Part shown: positions 53,150 through 63,309 of the stretch, one piece after another
Numbering within the stretch: the first letter of the stretch is position 1
Layout of the letters: every line of letters starts with the position of its first letter
NCBI GenBank assembly: GCA_050951405.1
Contig: JBMNIZ010000003.1
Span: forward strand, 10,450-74,449
Length of the DNA stretch: 64,000 bases
From: JBMNIZ01 sp050951405
Lineage (GTDB): Bacteria; Bacillota; DULZ01
Direction of reading: 5' to 3'
Program-made: the position numbers and the translations under genes
The notes under the pieces: model-generated
What the model was told of the DNA's origin: nothing
Database searches by the model: none
The model's input: only the letters and a program-made list of their open reading frames with translations

Positions 53150-54327
53150 TCATTTTCCCAAATTTTTTTCCGCAAAAACCAGCTGTCCCTCAATGAACAC
53201 TTTGGTGATCTGAGTTGATATTTCCAAGGGAGAACCGTCTAAGACAATCAAATCCGCATCTTTCCCCACTTCAATGCTTCCCACACGCGAACTCACTCCA
53301 AGAATCTCTGCCGCATTGATGGTCACAGCCTTCAAGGCTTCCTCTTCTTCCATCCCTTCCTTGACAGCCAGAGCGGCGCAAATAAGGAGATATTGCACGG
53401 GAATAGCAGGGTGATCAGTCATCAGAGCCACCTTTACCCCAGCCCCGGCCAAAATGCCCGGATTCCGAAAAGTGTTGTTTTGCAGCTCCACTTTGGCCCT
53501 GCTGATCAAATTCGGCCCCACCACCACCGGAATATTCCGGCTGGCAATTTCCTGACAGATGAGATATCCCTCGGTACAATGGTCCAACACCAAAGGCAGT
53601 TGAAATTCCTCAGAAATTCTGATGGCCGTCATAATATCATCAGCCCGGTGCACATGCGCCCCGTAAAGGTATTTCCTCCTTCCAGAACTCGAACTAATGA
53701 CTCCAATCTTAAATCCCGCTCCGGTGCCTTTTGGGGGTCTTCCCATCCTTTTTTCCGCTTCTCCCGGTATTCCTGTGCCTTGACCAAATTTTCCCTTAAA
53801 AGCGCTGCGATCGCCATTCTGGTCGCCGGCATCTTTTTTTGGTCTCCATAGACCCTTTTGGGATTTTCCCCCAAAGCAATCTTCAGCCCCGCCGGATGGC
53901 CGCAAAACCATCTTATCTACAACTTGTCCATAAGTTTTCATAACCAAGCTTTCTCCGGCGATTATATTGGCGCTTCCCGGCCCGGTACAAACAGTGGTCA
54001 CCCCCCCCTTGCCGAGCGTCTTGAAAAGCTTTATCAAAAGGGTTGACCGCATCTATTGCCCGTAGGTGAGGGGTCACCGGCTCAGTATACTCATTCAAAT
54101 CATTGCCCTCAATGCGGTAGATTTCTTCGGCTATTCCCACATGGCAGTGAGCATCAATCAGGCCCGGCATGACCGTCTGTCCCTCTAAATCGATGATTTC
54201 CGCTTCCGGCGAAATATTAACCTGGGTCCCCCACTTCTTTGATTTTTCCTTCCGCAATCAAGATGGTACCCCGGCTGAAATCTTTACCGGCCATGGTCAA
54301 GATCCGCCCATTGGTCAATGCCAGCAT
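53150..54327 (-). pseudogene. Amidohydrolase-family protein, several frameshifts
   Basis: A metal-dependent amidohydrolase of about 390 aa. It begins at ATG 54327 (MLALTNGRILTMAGKDFS) behind GGAGGGG. The frame breaks near 54240, 54005 (a run of eight C), 53870 and 53690. Reading across them gives GLIDAHCHVGIAEEIYR (metal-binding HxH), TTVCTGPGSANIIAGES, YGAHVHRADDIMTAIRI, LVLDHCTEGYL and the tail GSIEVGKDADLIVLDGSPLE. Imidazolonepropionase-like substrates are typical of this branch. Substrate unknown. Confidence 0.8.
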
Positions 54328-54340
54328 TCTGTCCCCTCCT

Positions 54341-55197
54341 TCAGTTGGGATTAATAACACCGCTCATCCTCGTGATAACTAAACCTTTTTGTTCCAATAC
54401 TCTAATAATACCGTTAATCCCAACAGAATCGCTGGCCATATGGCCGGCCACGATTACATTGCCCAGGTTCTGTTCTTTTACTGCTTTGATTACCTCTTCC
54501 GGCATATGCATGACCACCAAAGTGCCTACACCCGCCTCAAAATACGCCCTGGCCCACCTCCTTGCCGCCGCCGGTACCACCCGCCATGGTCACCCAGACT
54601 CTGCCGGCGTAACTGTCCTCCGTACCCACCCTGCACCTTGGGGCCGGCCGGCTGTCCTGGCATACTCAGGCATCTCCCGTAAGAAACTGATGACATCCCC
54701 CACAGTTGCTTTAGCGTAAGCTTTTAAAGATCGGTCCAGGTGTTTCTGCACCGTGCTTTCCGCGATAATGTCAGCCGGCGTATGGGATGGCAATAAAAGT
54801 CATTTCCAGAACCCGAGCCGCCGCTGCGGCCCGGTCGTAATTGCCTGCGTGTAAAGATCTCTCCACCTCATCTTTTCTCTCAGACAGCGCCTTTTGGGCT
54901 TTATTGATGGGCACACCCTGCCTGGACCATCCTGCCAATCTGGTTTTCCATCACCTGATAGAGGTTGACCATGGGGTGGCCTCCCTTGGGGTGGTGAGTG
55001 ATCACCGCATCATAGCCCAGCTGCTTGGCAATGATAATCTCCGCCGCTTCCATGTCCACACCAAACATGGCCCGCCGGATGGGGCGGCCCGTATCAAAAA
55101 TAACGCCGGAATCCTCCGGCACATCTGCCAGGCCGGCCGCCTCCAAAGCCACCTGGACCATCTCCTGTGCCTCGAAGCAAAATAAAAGACCTCCCAT
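54341..55197 (-). pseudogene. NIF3-like dinuclear metal protein, frameshifted
   Basis: Pieces in three frames join into one NIF3 (NGG1p-interacting factor) family protein of about 285 aa. The first runs from 55197 (QEMVQVALEAAGLADVPEDSG, then YDAVITHHPKGGHPMVNL, with the metal-binding HH). The next contains DIIAESTVQKHLDRSLKAYA; the last ends LVVMHMPEEVIKAVKEQN, VAGHMASDSVGINGI and VITRMSGVINPN. Breaks lie near 54905, 54800 and 54590. Family function is poorly defined. The true start is uncertain. Confidence 0.75.
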
Positions 55198-55231
55198 TTT
55201 CCCATATGATCATATTAGGACATTCGCCCTT

Positions 55232-55982
55232 TTAGGAGGAGATTCCTTTTACCCTTAGCAATTTTCTGTCGCTTCCTGCAAGAAAGGCCAGGAAAGATCC
55301 GCTGTCTGCCGAGGGATCCCTCTCCCACATCCTTTCCGGATGCCACTGCACTCCCAAAAGAAAACCCCTGTCTCCCGCCTCCCTCCAGGGCCTCAATCAC
55401 ACCATCCAGTAGCCCGGGCTGCCACTTGTTAATGCCGGGACCAACCAGCTTTCACCCCCTGGTGGTGAAAGCTGTTCACCTGGCAGCAGGTCTCCCTCCA
55501 TCATCGCAGGCCAGCCTGGATCCCTCTTTCCAGCACCACCTGATGGGATGGGAGACCAGCGGGGACCAGACTGCCTGTGCTCCAGGACTTGGCCCTTTTG
55601 CGATGGGCAGGTCCTGAAAGAGGCTGCCCCCTGCCGCCACGTTCAGCACCTGGAGCCCCCGGCAGATACCCAACACGCGGCTTGGACCTGGACATCATCT
55701 CCCGGCACAACTCCAGTTCAAACCAGTCCCTTTCCGGCGTGACCTTGCCCAGACCCTCAACGGGTGCTTCCCCATAGTAATGAGGGCTGATGTCTCCTCC
55801 GCCGGTCAGGAGCAGCCCGTCGATCAGCTCCCCATAGTCCCCGATGGCCTGCCGGCCACCAGCTGACGGCCGGGAGCAGCACAGGCAGCCCTCCGGCGGC
55901 CAGCACCGCTTCCCCGTAATGCCGGTAAACATAGTATGTATCAGCTTCCTGTGAGCAAGTCAGAGCCGATCACCGGTTGCAC
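55232..55982 (-). pseudogene. Class I glutamine amidotransferase-like peptidase C26 (PuuD family), frameshifted
   Basis: A gamma-glutamyl-gamma-aminobutyrate hydrolase-like protein of about 245 aa. It starts near GTG 55982 (VQPVIG) and, across at least three one-base shifts, gives EADTYYVYRHYGEAVLAAGG, LLTGGGDISPHYYGEAPVEG, LGICRGLQVLNVAAGGSLFQ (nucleophile Cys) and GVQWHPERMWERDPSADSG (His-Glu), ending at TAA 55232. Neighbours give no substrate clue. The catalytic triad is intact once frames are joined. Confidence 0.8.
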
Positions 55983-56147
55983 TCCACCATCCCCTCCTTC
56001 CTGTCACACTGGGAAGGCAACTCAATCGCGGCTTTTCTCCCCAGCTCCCTTTCATCATATTCCCGACAGCCCATCCACCTTTCCTTATCCCCAACAAAAA
56101 AATGCCTTCCGCTCCATGCGGAGGCATCAAGATCAGATACCGCTCCC

Positions 56148-56507
56148 TCATATTTCTTCCAGGCCCAGGCTGGATGGCCAGGGCCTGGTCCACCTGCTCC
56201 ATAATCTCCTCCTCCAGAAAAGCCACTTTCTGCTTCAGAGCGGCTTTTATCGATGGTTCTGATCTGCTCGGCTCAAAATCACCGAATCCCGCTCCAGGCC
56301 ACTCTGAACGGCACTTACTTCCACATGGGTCGGCAGCTTCGCCCTTGAAAATCTGGGAAGTAATGGCCGCCCACAATGGTGGTAGGGACTGTATTGATTG
56401 CCGATATGTCATTTTGAATGACCAAGACAGGGCCGGGTTCCTCCCTGTTCAGAACCCACCACCGGATTCAACTGTGCAAAAAAGATGTCGCCCCTTTTAA
56501 TCAGCAT
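56148..56507 (-). pseudogene. mazF: MazF/EndoA-type endoribonuclease toxin, frameshifted
   Basis: Starts ATG 56507 (MLIKRGDIFFAQLNPVVGSE, the MazF opening) two bases after the antitoxin stop. Extra bases near 56432, 56410, 56395 and 56380 break the frame; restored, it reads VLVIQND, TTIVAAITSQI, LPTHVEVSAVQSGLERDSVI, LKQKVAFLEEEIMEQVDQAL and ends near 56148. Length about 117 aa, normal for MazF. The changes are mostly one-base gains in short runs. It cleaves mRNA when freed from its antitoxin. As written here it would be dead, leaving an antitoxin without a toxin. Confidence 0.82.
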
Positions 56508-56509
56508 CG

Positions 56510-56785
56510 TCACTTACACTCCGCCAGCTTATCTTCAAAATACCCCTGCACCTCGTTTTCCACTTCATAGTGTTCCGCAGCCAGCTTCAGATTGATCTGA
56601 GCCATTTCCTGATAGCCTTTCTTCATCTGATCCCGGATTTTCCGCCGCTTTTTTTCGGAAATATAAAGCTTCATCGCCTCCCGGATAAACTCGCTGCGAT
56701 TACGCTTTTCCACGGAAGCTAAACCGTCCACTTCCTCCAACAGCTTCTCAGGAATACTGATCATGATCCTCTTCACACCGGACAC
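56510..56785 (-). CDS. mazE: Ribbon-helix-helix antitoxin (MazE/EndoAI type)
   Basis: A 91-aa antitoxin from GTG 56785 (VSGVKRIMISIPEKLLEEVD), eight bases after GGAGG; a TTG at 56800 is also in frame. The N-terminal ribbon-helix-helix is followed by NRSEFIREAMKLYISEKKRR and an acidic C-terminal tail (AAEHYEVENEVQGYFEDKL) that should cap MazF. Unlike the genes around it, it is unbroken. It is directly upstream of mazF. The usual Firmicute neighbours acpS and nnrE are upstream; alr is missing from the usual place. Confidence 0.9.
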   Translation of the reverse strand: MSGVKRIMISIPEKLLEEVDGLASVEKRNRSEFIREAMKLYISEKKRRKIRDQMKKGYQEMAQINLKLAAEHYEVENEVQGYFEDKLAECK

Positions 56786-56870
56786 CGGATGCACCTCCAA
56801 CGCTTACCTATTTGCCTCCAAGAAGGCACGGGTATTTTCTCCTGACGATACTCACTCAAGATTATACTTC

Positions 56871-56898
56871 ATTATAGCATTCCTGCTGGACTATGCAA
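56871..56898 (-). promoter_or_regulatory. mazEF promoter
   Basis: On the minus strand TTGCAT (56898-56893), 16 bases, then a perfect TATAAT (56876-56871), about 85 bp before mazE. This gives the toxin-antitoxin pair its own transcript, independent of nnrE/D upstream. The rest of 56786-56958 shows no gene. Confidence 0.7.
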
Positions 56899-56958
56899 GC
56901 GTTGCCAGGGCTGTTTCCGCCGATAAAAGGACCTTTAAGGCTCTTTACCCTTGGTAAT

Positions 56959-58601
56959 TTAAGGAATGGGAAAAATCCTCAGCAGCCGATCATTAATCCG
57001 CTTCCCCTGAGGGGGCTTTTTTTCTTCCAAATCAAGAAAAACGGACGGAAGATAATCAAAAGATCCCCTGCAGAAAGGGCCATGAGCCCTTGCACAGAGG
57101 CTGCCCGATCCCCGGCAGCGCCGTGGGCATAAACCCCGATGCACTGCAGCCGCCAAAGGATCCAAACCCTGCCCCAACAAGGCCTGCAATCATACCTGCC
57201 AGCACATCTCCCGAACCGCCGGTGGCCATGCCTGGGATTGCCGGTCATGTTCACCAAAAGTTCCCCCCTGGGGACCCCCTACCAAGGTCCTAGCCCCTTT
57301 CAGCACCACCACCGCCCCCCACTGGCGAGAGGCCTCCCGGACCACCTGCACCCGGTTCTGTCTGCACCCTCCCGGGGGGAAGTCCCTAACAGTCTGGCCC
57401 ATTTCGCCCTGGGTGGGGGGGTCAAAACCAAAGGGGCGCTGTAGGGACGCCAGCATTTCCGGTGCCTCAGAGACAATATTGAGGGCATCCGCATCAAGAA
57501 CCAGGGGCTGGGTCAATTGGGGCAGCAGAGATCTTGATCGAGAGAAGCCGTGCTGGGATGTTCCGACATGCCCGGGCCCAGAAGAATGCAGGAAGCCTTT
57601 TTCCCCAGGCTCAAGATACGACTTCCAGACCTCTCCAGCGCCGATACTGGCCTGCTTCTGTCTCCGGCAGGGGCCTGGTCATGATTTCGGTGGTTTTCAT
57701 CTCCAAGATGGGGTGCAGTGACCTGGGCACAGCTGCCGTGACCAAACCGGCCCCGGACCTGAGGGCGGCGGCCGCTGCCAGGGAAATGGCCCCGGTCAAC
57801 CCTTCCGCACCACCCACGGCCAGAACATGCCCAAAGGTCCCTTTGTGAGAAGCCAGGCTCGCGTTACGGGCCGGAAGCCGGGCAGAGCACCAGTGAGCGG
57901 TGATCAGATGTTTCTTGGCCTTTTTCGGATAAAACCGGAGGCAAGGAAATATCCCCAACCCAGAGCTCTCCCTACAGAGGAAGAAGCCGGTTCCAGAGCA
58001 AAGGCCGATTTTCGGGCACCCGAAGGTGATGGTGGCATCGGCCTGCACAGCAGGCCCCCCCGCCAGTCCTGTATCAGCATCCAGCCCGGAAGGCACATCC
58101 ACGGCGATCACCGGACAGCCGCTGCCGTTAATGGCCCCGATCACCCGAGCCCCTGATCCCTGCTGGCCTTGCCCCTGAAGCCCGTCCCATAGATGGCATC
58201 AACTACCAGATCCGCCCGCATCAAGGAAATATCGGCCTTCTGCACATCCTTTTCCTCCAGAAGCAGGTGAAACCTTCCCCTCCATCTTTGCTAGAATCCG
58301 GTAATTGGCCAAGGGCATCACCCCTTCAATTCTTCCGGGACGGCAGAGAAGAAAGACCTTCACCTCGGCCCCGGCCTTTTGCAGGAGCCGGGCTATGGCC
58401 AGACCGTCCCCCCCGTTATTACCCTTACCGGCAAAAACAAGCACCTGCTTTCCCGGCCAGCCCGCCCGGGAACAGAGGTCCCGGCATACTCCGCCACCCG
58501 CAGATGCAGCGTTCTCCATCAGCACCAGACCGGGAATGCCGAAATCTCTCGATGGCCTCTTTATCCAGCAGGGCCATCTCTTCTTTGGTAACCAGATACA
58601 T
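56959..58601 (-). pseudogene. Bifunctional NAD(P)H-hydrate epimerase / dehydratase, many frameshifts
   Basis: Repairs damaged NADHX/NADPHX. The N-terminal YjeF (epimerase) part starts ATG 58601 (MYLVTKEEMALLDKEAIERF, behind GGAGGGG) and shows LVLMENAAS, VFAGKGNNGGDGLAIARLL and VIAVDVPSGLDADTG. The ribokinase-like dehydratase part shows SHKGTFGHVLAVGGAEGLTGA, LVLDADALNIVSE, VVVLKGARTLV and the GGSGDVLAGMIAGL region. At least five one-base shifts scatter it over three frames. It ends near 56959. Expected length about 540 aa. Order acpS-nnr-mazEF is common in Firmicutes. Confidence 0.8.
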
Positions 58602-58654
58602 CCTCTTCCCCTCCATTCCTTCCTGTCCATTAGAGAACTAGCAAAAAGATCTGA

Positions 58655-59031
58655 TCATTCAGCCACCACCACGGCCACGGCCACGGTCCCGCTGTGAGCT
58701 CAGGCTGATCTGCCAGCCGCTGATGCCCTTTCCTCCCCGGCCAGGGCCAGGGCTCCGACCGTGCAGTCGTAAATCCTGGTTTGCCTCCAGGCCTTCTGAT
58801 TACTTCTATATCCTGCCAGCGGCAACCTCCCAGGCCGATACCCAACGCTTTCATCACCGCCTCTTTGGCCGCAAACCGGGCCGCCAAATGAGGGCCAGGG
58901 GTTCCTCTTCCCCAGGCAGTAACGCAGCTCCGCTAGCGGAAAAAAGCCGCCCTGCCAGGCGGGGCCTCCGCTGGATCGCTTTTTTCAGTCTGATGATTTC
59001 GAAAATATCCGTCCCAATTCCTTTAATCCAT
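58655..59031 (-). pseudogene. acpS: Holo-[acyl-carrier-protein] synthase, frameshifted
   Basis: Loads phosphopantetheine onto ACP for fatty-acid synthesis. From about ATG 59031 the frames read IKGIGTDIFEIIRLKKAIQR (the AcpS opening), LAGRLFSAS, then AARFAAKEAVMKALGIGLGG and WQDIEVIR, ending HSGTVAVAVVVAE and TGA at 58655. Length about 125 aa, normal. Three or more one-base shifts are needed, one just after the ATG. Loss of acpS would normally be lethal, so these breaks argue for sequence errors. Confidence 0.82.
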
Positions 59032-59198
59032 TCTTCGCCCCTGCTCCTTTGTTTCCCTTGCAGACTTGCTTCATTTTCTTTTCTCTCTGAAAGACAGATA
59101 ACCTCCTTTAATCCCGGCTCTCTTCTCTCCCGGGGGGAAATTTAGTGATTGACAGGAAGAAAGCTGTACCCGGTAACATCTAAGTAGACGAGAAACCA

Positions 59199-60593
59199 TT
59201 GGCAGACAGCAACGGGAAAGTAAAGGTGGTGAACCAGTTGCACCGAAAAGCTGGCCCTCTTCTCCCGCTATTCCCTGCCGTTATTACCCTGGTTCAATTG
59301 GGCCTGATCAAAGCTGCCGGGTCCCATCTTGGCTTATTTGGCATTGCTTTGTTTTTGTTAAACCTGGGAATGGTTTACCTGATACAAAATGTTTCCCGCC
59401 CTCAATTAGCTCGTGCCCAGTCTGCAGTGGAAACAGCCACCATCGATTCTATACTCTGCAAATTGCCCATGAGACCTTACCCTTCTTACGGCGAGGATTA
59501 AACGAAGACACAGCCCGCCAAACAGCAGAAATTATTCAAAAAATCAGCGAAATGGCTGCTGTGGCCATCACCGACCGGGAAAAAGTCCTGTCCTTTATCG
59601 GTGTGGGATGTGATAAGCACCTGCCGGGAGAAAAAATCCTTACTGAGGCTACCAGGCAGGTTATCAGCAGCGGTCACTATAAGGTTGTCCCTGATACTAC
59701 CGCCCTGAGACTGTACCCGTTTTGACTCTTGTGAATGTCCTTTGGGTTCGGCAGAGTAATTGTACCCTTGACCAATAAAGGTCAAGTCTGCGGGACTCTA
59801 AAATTATATTCTACTCCTCATGGTCCGCCGGCCGGCCATGTATTACGGCTGGCCATCGGTATTGCCCAACTATTGAGTATTCAAATGGAACTGGCGGAGT
59901 TGGACCGTCAAACCCAGTTAATAACCCTGGCCAAACTAGATGCGCTCCATGCCCAAATCAACCCCCATTTTTTCTTCAATACCCTGAACACCATTGTTGC
60001 CTACAGCAGGACCGATCCGGAAAAAACCAGGCAATTACTCATTCACCTGGCAGAATTATTCCGCAAAACCTTAAAACGCCAGGGGCATTACATTACCCTC
60101 CGGGAAGAACTAGAGTGTGTGGATACCTATTTCGCCCTGGAAGAAGCTCGTTTTGGCGACAAGATCAGACTCATGCAAGAAATAGATGATTCTCTCCTGG
60201 ATTATGAAATACCCGTATTAAGCATCCAACCCCTGGTAGAGAACGCAGTTAAACATGGCCTGACCCCGAAAAATGGGGCCGGGTACGGTTAAAATATTTG
60301 GAGAGGTCAAAGCCCGGGAGTTAAGGATCACCATTTCCGACAATGGAGTAGGCATACCCAGGAATGTACTCCCCATGATTTTAACACCCGGGTACGGTTC
60401 TGGTAACGGGGTGGGGTTATCCAATGTCCACGAACGCTTCAAGAGTCTTTACGGTGAAAACTACGGCTTGCTCATCCAAAGCAGGGAAGGAACGGGGACC
60501 TGGATTACTCTCCGTGTCCCTCTCCTCCCATTCTACCTTGAAAACCTCCATTGCCAGTGCACTTTAGGATGTACTATCTCTTCCCTCCAATAG
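59199..60593 (+). pseudogene. LytS-type sensor histidine kinase (His_kinase/HATPase), frameshifted
   Basis: Three frames join into one kinase. The N-terminal piece has two hydrophobic segments (LLPLFPAVITLVQLGLI, LFGIALFLLNLGMVYLI). A GAF-like middle follows (ISEMAAVAITDREKVLSFIG, VIVPLTNKGQVCGTLKLYS). The LytS-family kinase box is HAQINPHFFFNTLNTIVAYS, then LSIQPLVENAVKHGLTPKN and the ATPase part TISDNGVGIP and GSGNGVGLSNVHERFKSLYG. Breaks are near 59480, 59725 and 60285. No LytR-type regulator is seen beside it. Start (TTG 59199) is uncertain; a TTGACA at 59153 may belong to its promoter. Confidence 0.8.
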
Positions 60594-61131
60594 CCCTTCC
60601 AGGGTTTTCGTATACACATCCGAATCCCTGGGACCTGAAGAGAACAAAACGGACTTCCAGAAAAACCGGCCAGGTCTCCAGGCACTCAATCACCGTAGTC
60701 AGGGCAATTCTTGCGGCCTGTTCCAGGGGAAACCGGTAGGCGCCGGTACTGATGGAAGGAAAAGAAACGGTGGTAATGCCCTTCTCGTGGGCCAGGCGGA
60801 GACTGTTATAGTAGGCATTTCCCCAGCAGGGCATCTTCTCCCTGTTGTCCACCCGGACCAGACCGGTCCTACGGTATGAATCACATAATCAGCTTTCAAG
60901 CTCCCACCACCCGTAAGGACCGCCTCCCCTGTGGGACACCCCCCGGTCTCTTCTCTAATCCGGGCACATTCTTCGGCAATAGACGGTCCCCCCCGCCCGG
61001 TGAATGGCCCCGTCTACGCCGCTTCCTCCCCAAAGCCCCTGATTGGCCGCATTGACAATGGCCTGAGTATCCTGTTCCGTAATATCCCCCATCACCAGGG
61101 ACAATTTAGTAGAACCAATATAGACTTCCAT
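60565..61131 (-). pseudogene. Macrodomain protein (O-acetyl-ADP-ribose deacetylase type), frameshifted
   Basis: A YmdB-like macrodomain of about 185 aa. It starts ATG 61131 (MEVYIGSTKLSLVMGDITEQ) eight bases after GGAGGG. Blocks: DTQAIVNAANQGLWGGSGVD, IHRAGG, LKADYVIHTVGPVWSG, VSFPSISTGAYRFPLEQAAR and FVLF, ending near 60565. Two or three one-base shifts break it. It is convergent with the LytS-type kinase. Members hydrolyse O-acetyl-ADP-ribose or remove ADP-ribose. Confidence 0.83.
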
Positions 61132-61246
61132 AGTTACCACCCTCCTTTGCCAAACCCTTCCGGGGATAACCTGTCCTTCCAGATGTTAACTCTTTTTTAA
61201 TCGTAACACTATCTTTTTTCCCTGTCCAGTACCAGACAACCTGTTT

Positions 61247-61277
61247 GAAAAAACCAATGCCGGCTTCATAGCCGGCA
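61247..61277 (-). terminator. Intrinsic terminator after the DUF378 gene
   Basis: On the minus strand TGCCGGC-TATGAA-GCCGGCA (61277-61258), then TTGGTTTTTTC. It ends the DUF378 transcript 15 bp past its stop. The stretch 61141-61246 shows nothing else. Confidence 0.8.
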
Positions 61278-61291
61278 CCAGCACCAATTCA

Positions 61292-61490
61292 TTATGTGGT
61301 TTCCTTCAGGTCATCAAATAACATAAAAATACCGTAGATACCTCCCAGTCCAACCAGGGTATAAACGGCCCTGCTTAGCCAGGAAGTTGTGCCACCAAAA
61401 AGCATGGCAACCACGTCAAATTGAAACAGGCCCCACCAGCAACCAGTTCAAAGCTCCAATAACCATAAGAATTAGGGCTGCTTTTGCCAT
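61292..61490 (-). pseudogene. DUF378 small membrane protein, one-base frameshift
   Basis: A YuzA/DUF378-type protein of about 65 aa with two transmembrane helices. It starts ATG 61490 behind AAAGGAGG: MAKAALILMVIGALNWLLVG. One extra G in GTGGGGCCT breaks it; corrected, it reads LFQFDVVAMLFGG, SWLSRAVYTLVGLGGIYGI and ends DDLKETT. Function unknown. It is bracketed by terminators and so is transcribed alone. Confidence 0.85.
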
Positions 61491-61536
61491 TTTTTGTACC
61501 TCCTTTCCAGCAATAGGTTTTCCCATTTCCCAAAAA

Positions 61537-61571
61537 AATATAAGCCGGCCTTAAAGCCTGGCTTATATTTC
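61537..61571 (-). terminator. Intrinsic terminator after the cupin gene
   Basis: AAATATAAGCC (61537-61547) pairs with GGCTTATATTT (61561-61571). On the minus strand the hairpin is followed by TTTT then GGGAAA. It lies only 7 bp past the longer possible end of the cupin gene. Confidence 0.75.
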
Positions 61572-61577
61572 AGCCTT

Positions 61578-61950
61578 CTATACTATTAAATTACTTTTCC
61601 CCCTTAAATCATCCTCAACCGGCATGTGGGGCGGAAATGGCCACGAAGACCAGGGGTTTATCTCCCGTACACCTGCCTCCATGAATATCCCCCTTGGCCG
61701 CCACCGCCACCATTCCCGGCTCCACAGGATGTGTCTCCCCGTTACCAAGGTAGTATTCCCCTTCTCCCTCCAAGATGATCCAGACATCATCAGTCCCGGG
61801 ATGGAAGTGAGCCGGCAACTCCTCACCTGGAGGTATGTACCAGACTACTCCATTACTCCTGGCATTTTCATAAAATACGGTCTTGGTGGCCTGATCCCTG
61901 GTCCCTACCTTCCCCACAATCTCCCTCACAGAAAACAACCGTTGCACCAT
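61578..61950 (-). CDS. Cupin-domain protein
   Basis: A small single-domain cupin starting at ATG 61950 (MVQRLFSVREIVGKVGTRDQ). The metal-binding motif 1 is PAHFHPGTDDVWIILEGEGEYYLG and motif 2 is GDIHGG. The unbroken frame ends at 61615 (FVAISAPHAG). In the next frame it could run on as MPVEDDLRGKSNLIV to 61578, which looks like the natural cupin tail, so a one-base shift near 61630 is likely. Ligand unknown. Confidence 0.78.
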
Positions 61951-62041
61951 TACCAGTCATCCTTTCTTTTTTTTAATACTCTACTCCCCCAACTATCTTC
62001 AAGAAAGTACTGACTTGATTTTGGCCGCCAACCCTGACACT

Positions 62042-63194
62042 TTACTTGAAGGGATAGAGCAAATAGCCAGCCGCAAACCTTTCCCCATGGGTACCGCAAA
62101 AATCCGTTTCCTGCTGCAACCTGGTGGCAATCAACCGGGGTTCCCCTGCCGGCAGGGAAATAAAGAAACCTGCAAAGTAGGGGCATATTTCCAGTTTCTC
62201 CTCCATGGCTTCCTGGACAAATATGGTCGCCCGGCTTGACAAAAGATGTCGATAGGAATCCCTCTCCTCCCTGATCCGAGAAAGCAACCCGGGATTATTA
62301 ACGACCTCCACCAGTAATTCCTGGGGCAACCGGGTCACATTAGACCAGTTGGCCCGGTTTGAGTAGGAGTTTACTTCCAGAAACTCGTCCACCACCCGCT
62401 GGTTTGAACTGACAGCGATCAGGGCACCGCAACGTAACCCGTAAGACAAGAAAGCTTTGGACATACTGAAAGCCACGGCAACAAAAATATTCCCGGGAAG
62501 CCCTCCGAACAAGGCAAAAAACTCCCGTACCTCCTCCGCCTCCCCGGCATAATCCATATAGGCGACATCCAGCAGGATAGTGATTTTTTTCGCCTTGTCC
62601 CAGGGCCGCCTCTCTCAAAAAGCCCAGGACCGCCTCCCATTCGTCCAGGCTTAAACTGAATCCGGTCGGATTATGGGCAGGGCTATTTAAAAAACAACGA
62701 CCAGGTGTTCCTGTTCCTGTAGCACGCTCCCTGACCTTCTCCTGGAAGGAACCCAGATTAAAGCTATTCTTCTCGGTAAAAAGAGAAAAAGTATCCACCC
62801 GCCGCCCGAATTCCCCGGCAATCACAGCATAAGCACCCCAGTACCAATCAGGTATCAAGATTCTGGTGCCTTCCCCGGCATAATTGTAGAAAACATGCCG
62901 AATGCCTCCTGTTCCCCCGGGAGTGGCTATGGCCGCCAGGTATGCCTCCGGCCTGGCCTGGCCAAAAGTGAATTGGATAGCGGCCTCGGCAAAACCGGAA
63001 ATGCCTTTGATGGGCGCATAATCCATCATTCTGCTGGCGGGCATTCTCTTGATTAAATCATTTACTGCAGAAAAGGTAGCCAGCTGTCCCTGATCATCAT
63101 AAATTGTCCCGATGGAAGCATTAATTATTCCTTCAGGTCCGTACCGGGCCATAGCTTCTTTAGCAGCACCGGCCACGGAGAAAACCGGATCCAT
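62042..63194 (-). pseudogene. Class I/II PLP aminotransferase, frameshifted
   Basis: A fold-type I aminotransferase of about 384 aa. From ATG 63194 (MDPVFSVAGAAKEAMARYGP) it shows LAAIATPGGTGGIRHVFYNY, NSPAHNPTGFSLSLDEWEAV (NPTG motif) and then breaks near 62600 at GGGACAAGGCG. With one G removed it gives ITILLDVAYMDYAGEAEEV, VAFSMSKAFLSYGLRCGAL (PLP lysine in SMSKAF) and ends at 62042 (AAGYLLYPFK). It resembles aromatic/aspartate aminotransferases. Substrate not assigned. Confidence 0.85.
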
Positions 63195-63309
63195 CAATTG
63201 TTTGCCCCGGCCTTGTTAACTTAATAATAAAAATGAGACCTGAAACGCCTCTGGTATAATGGAAATTGCCAAAAACCCATTACCTCCCAGAAAGGAGCGT
63301 TCAAGTCTC

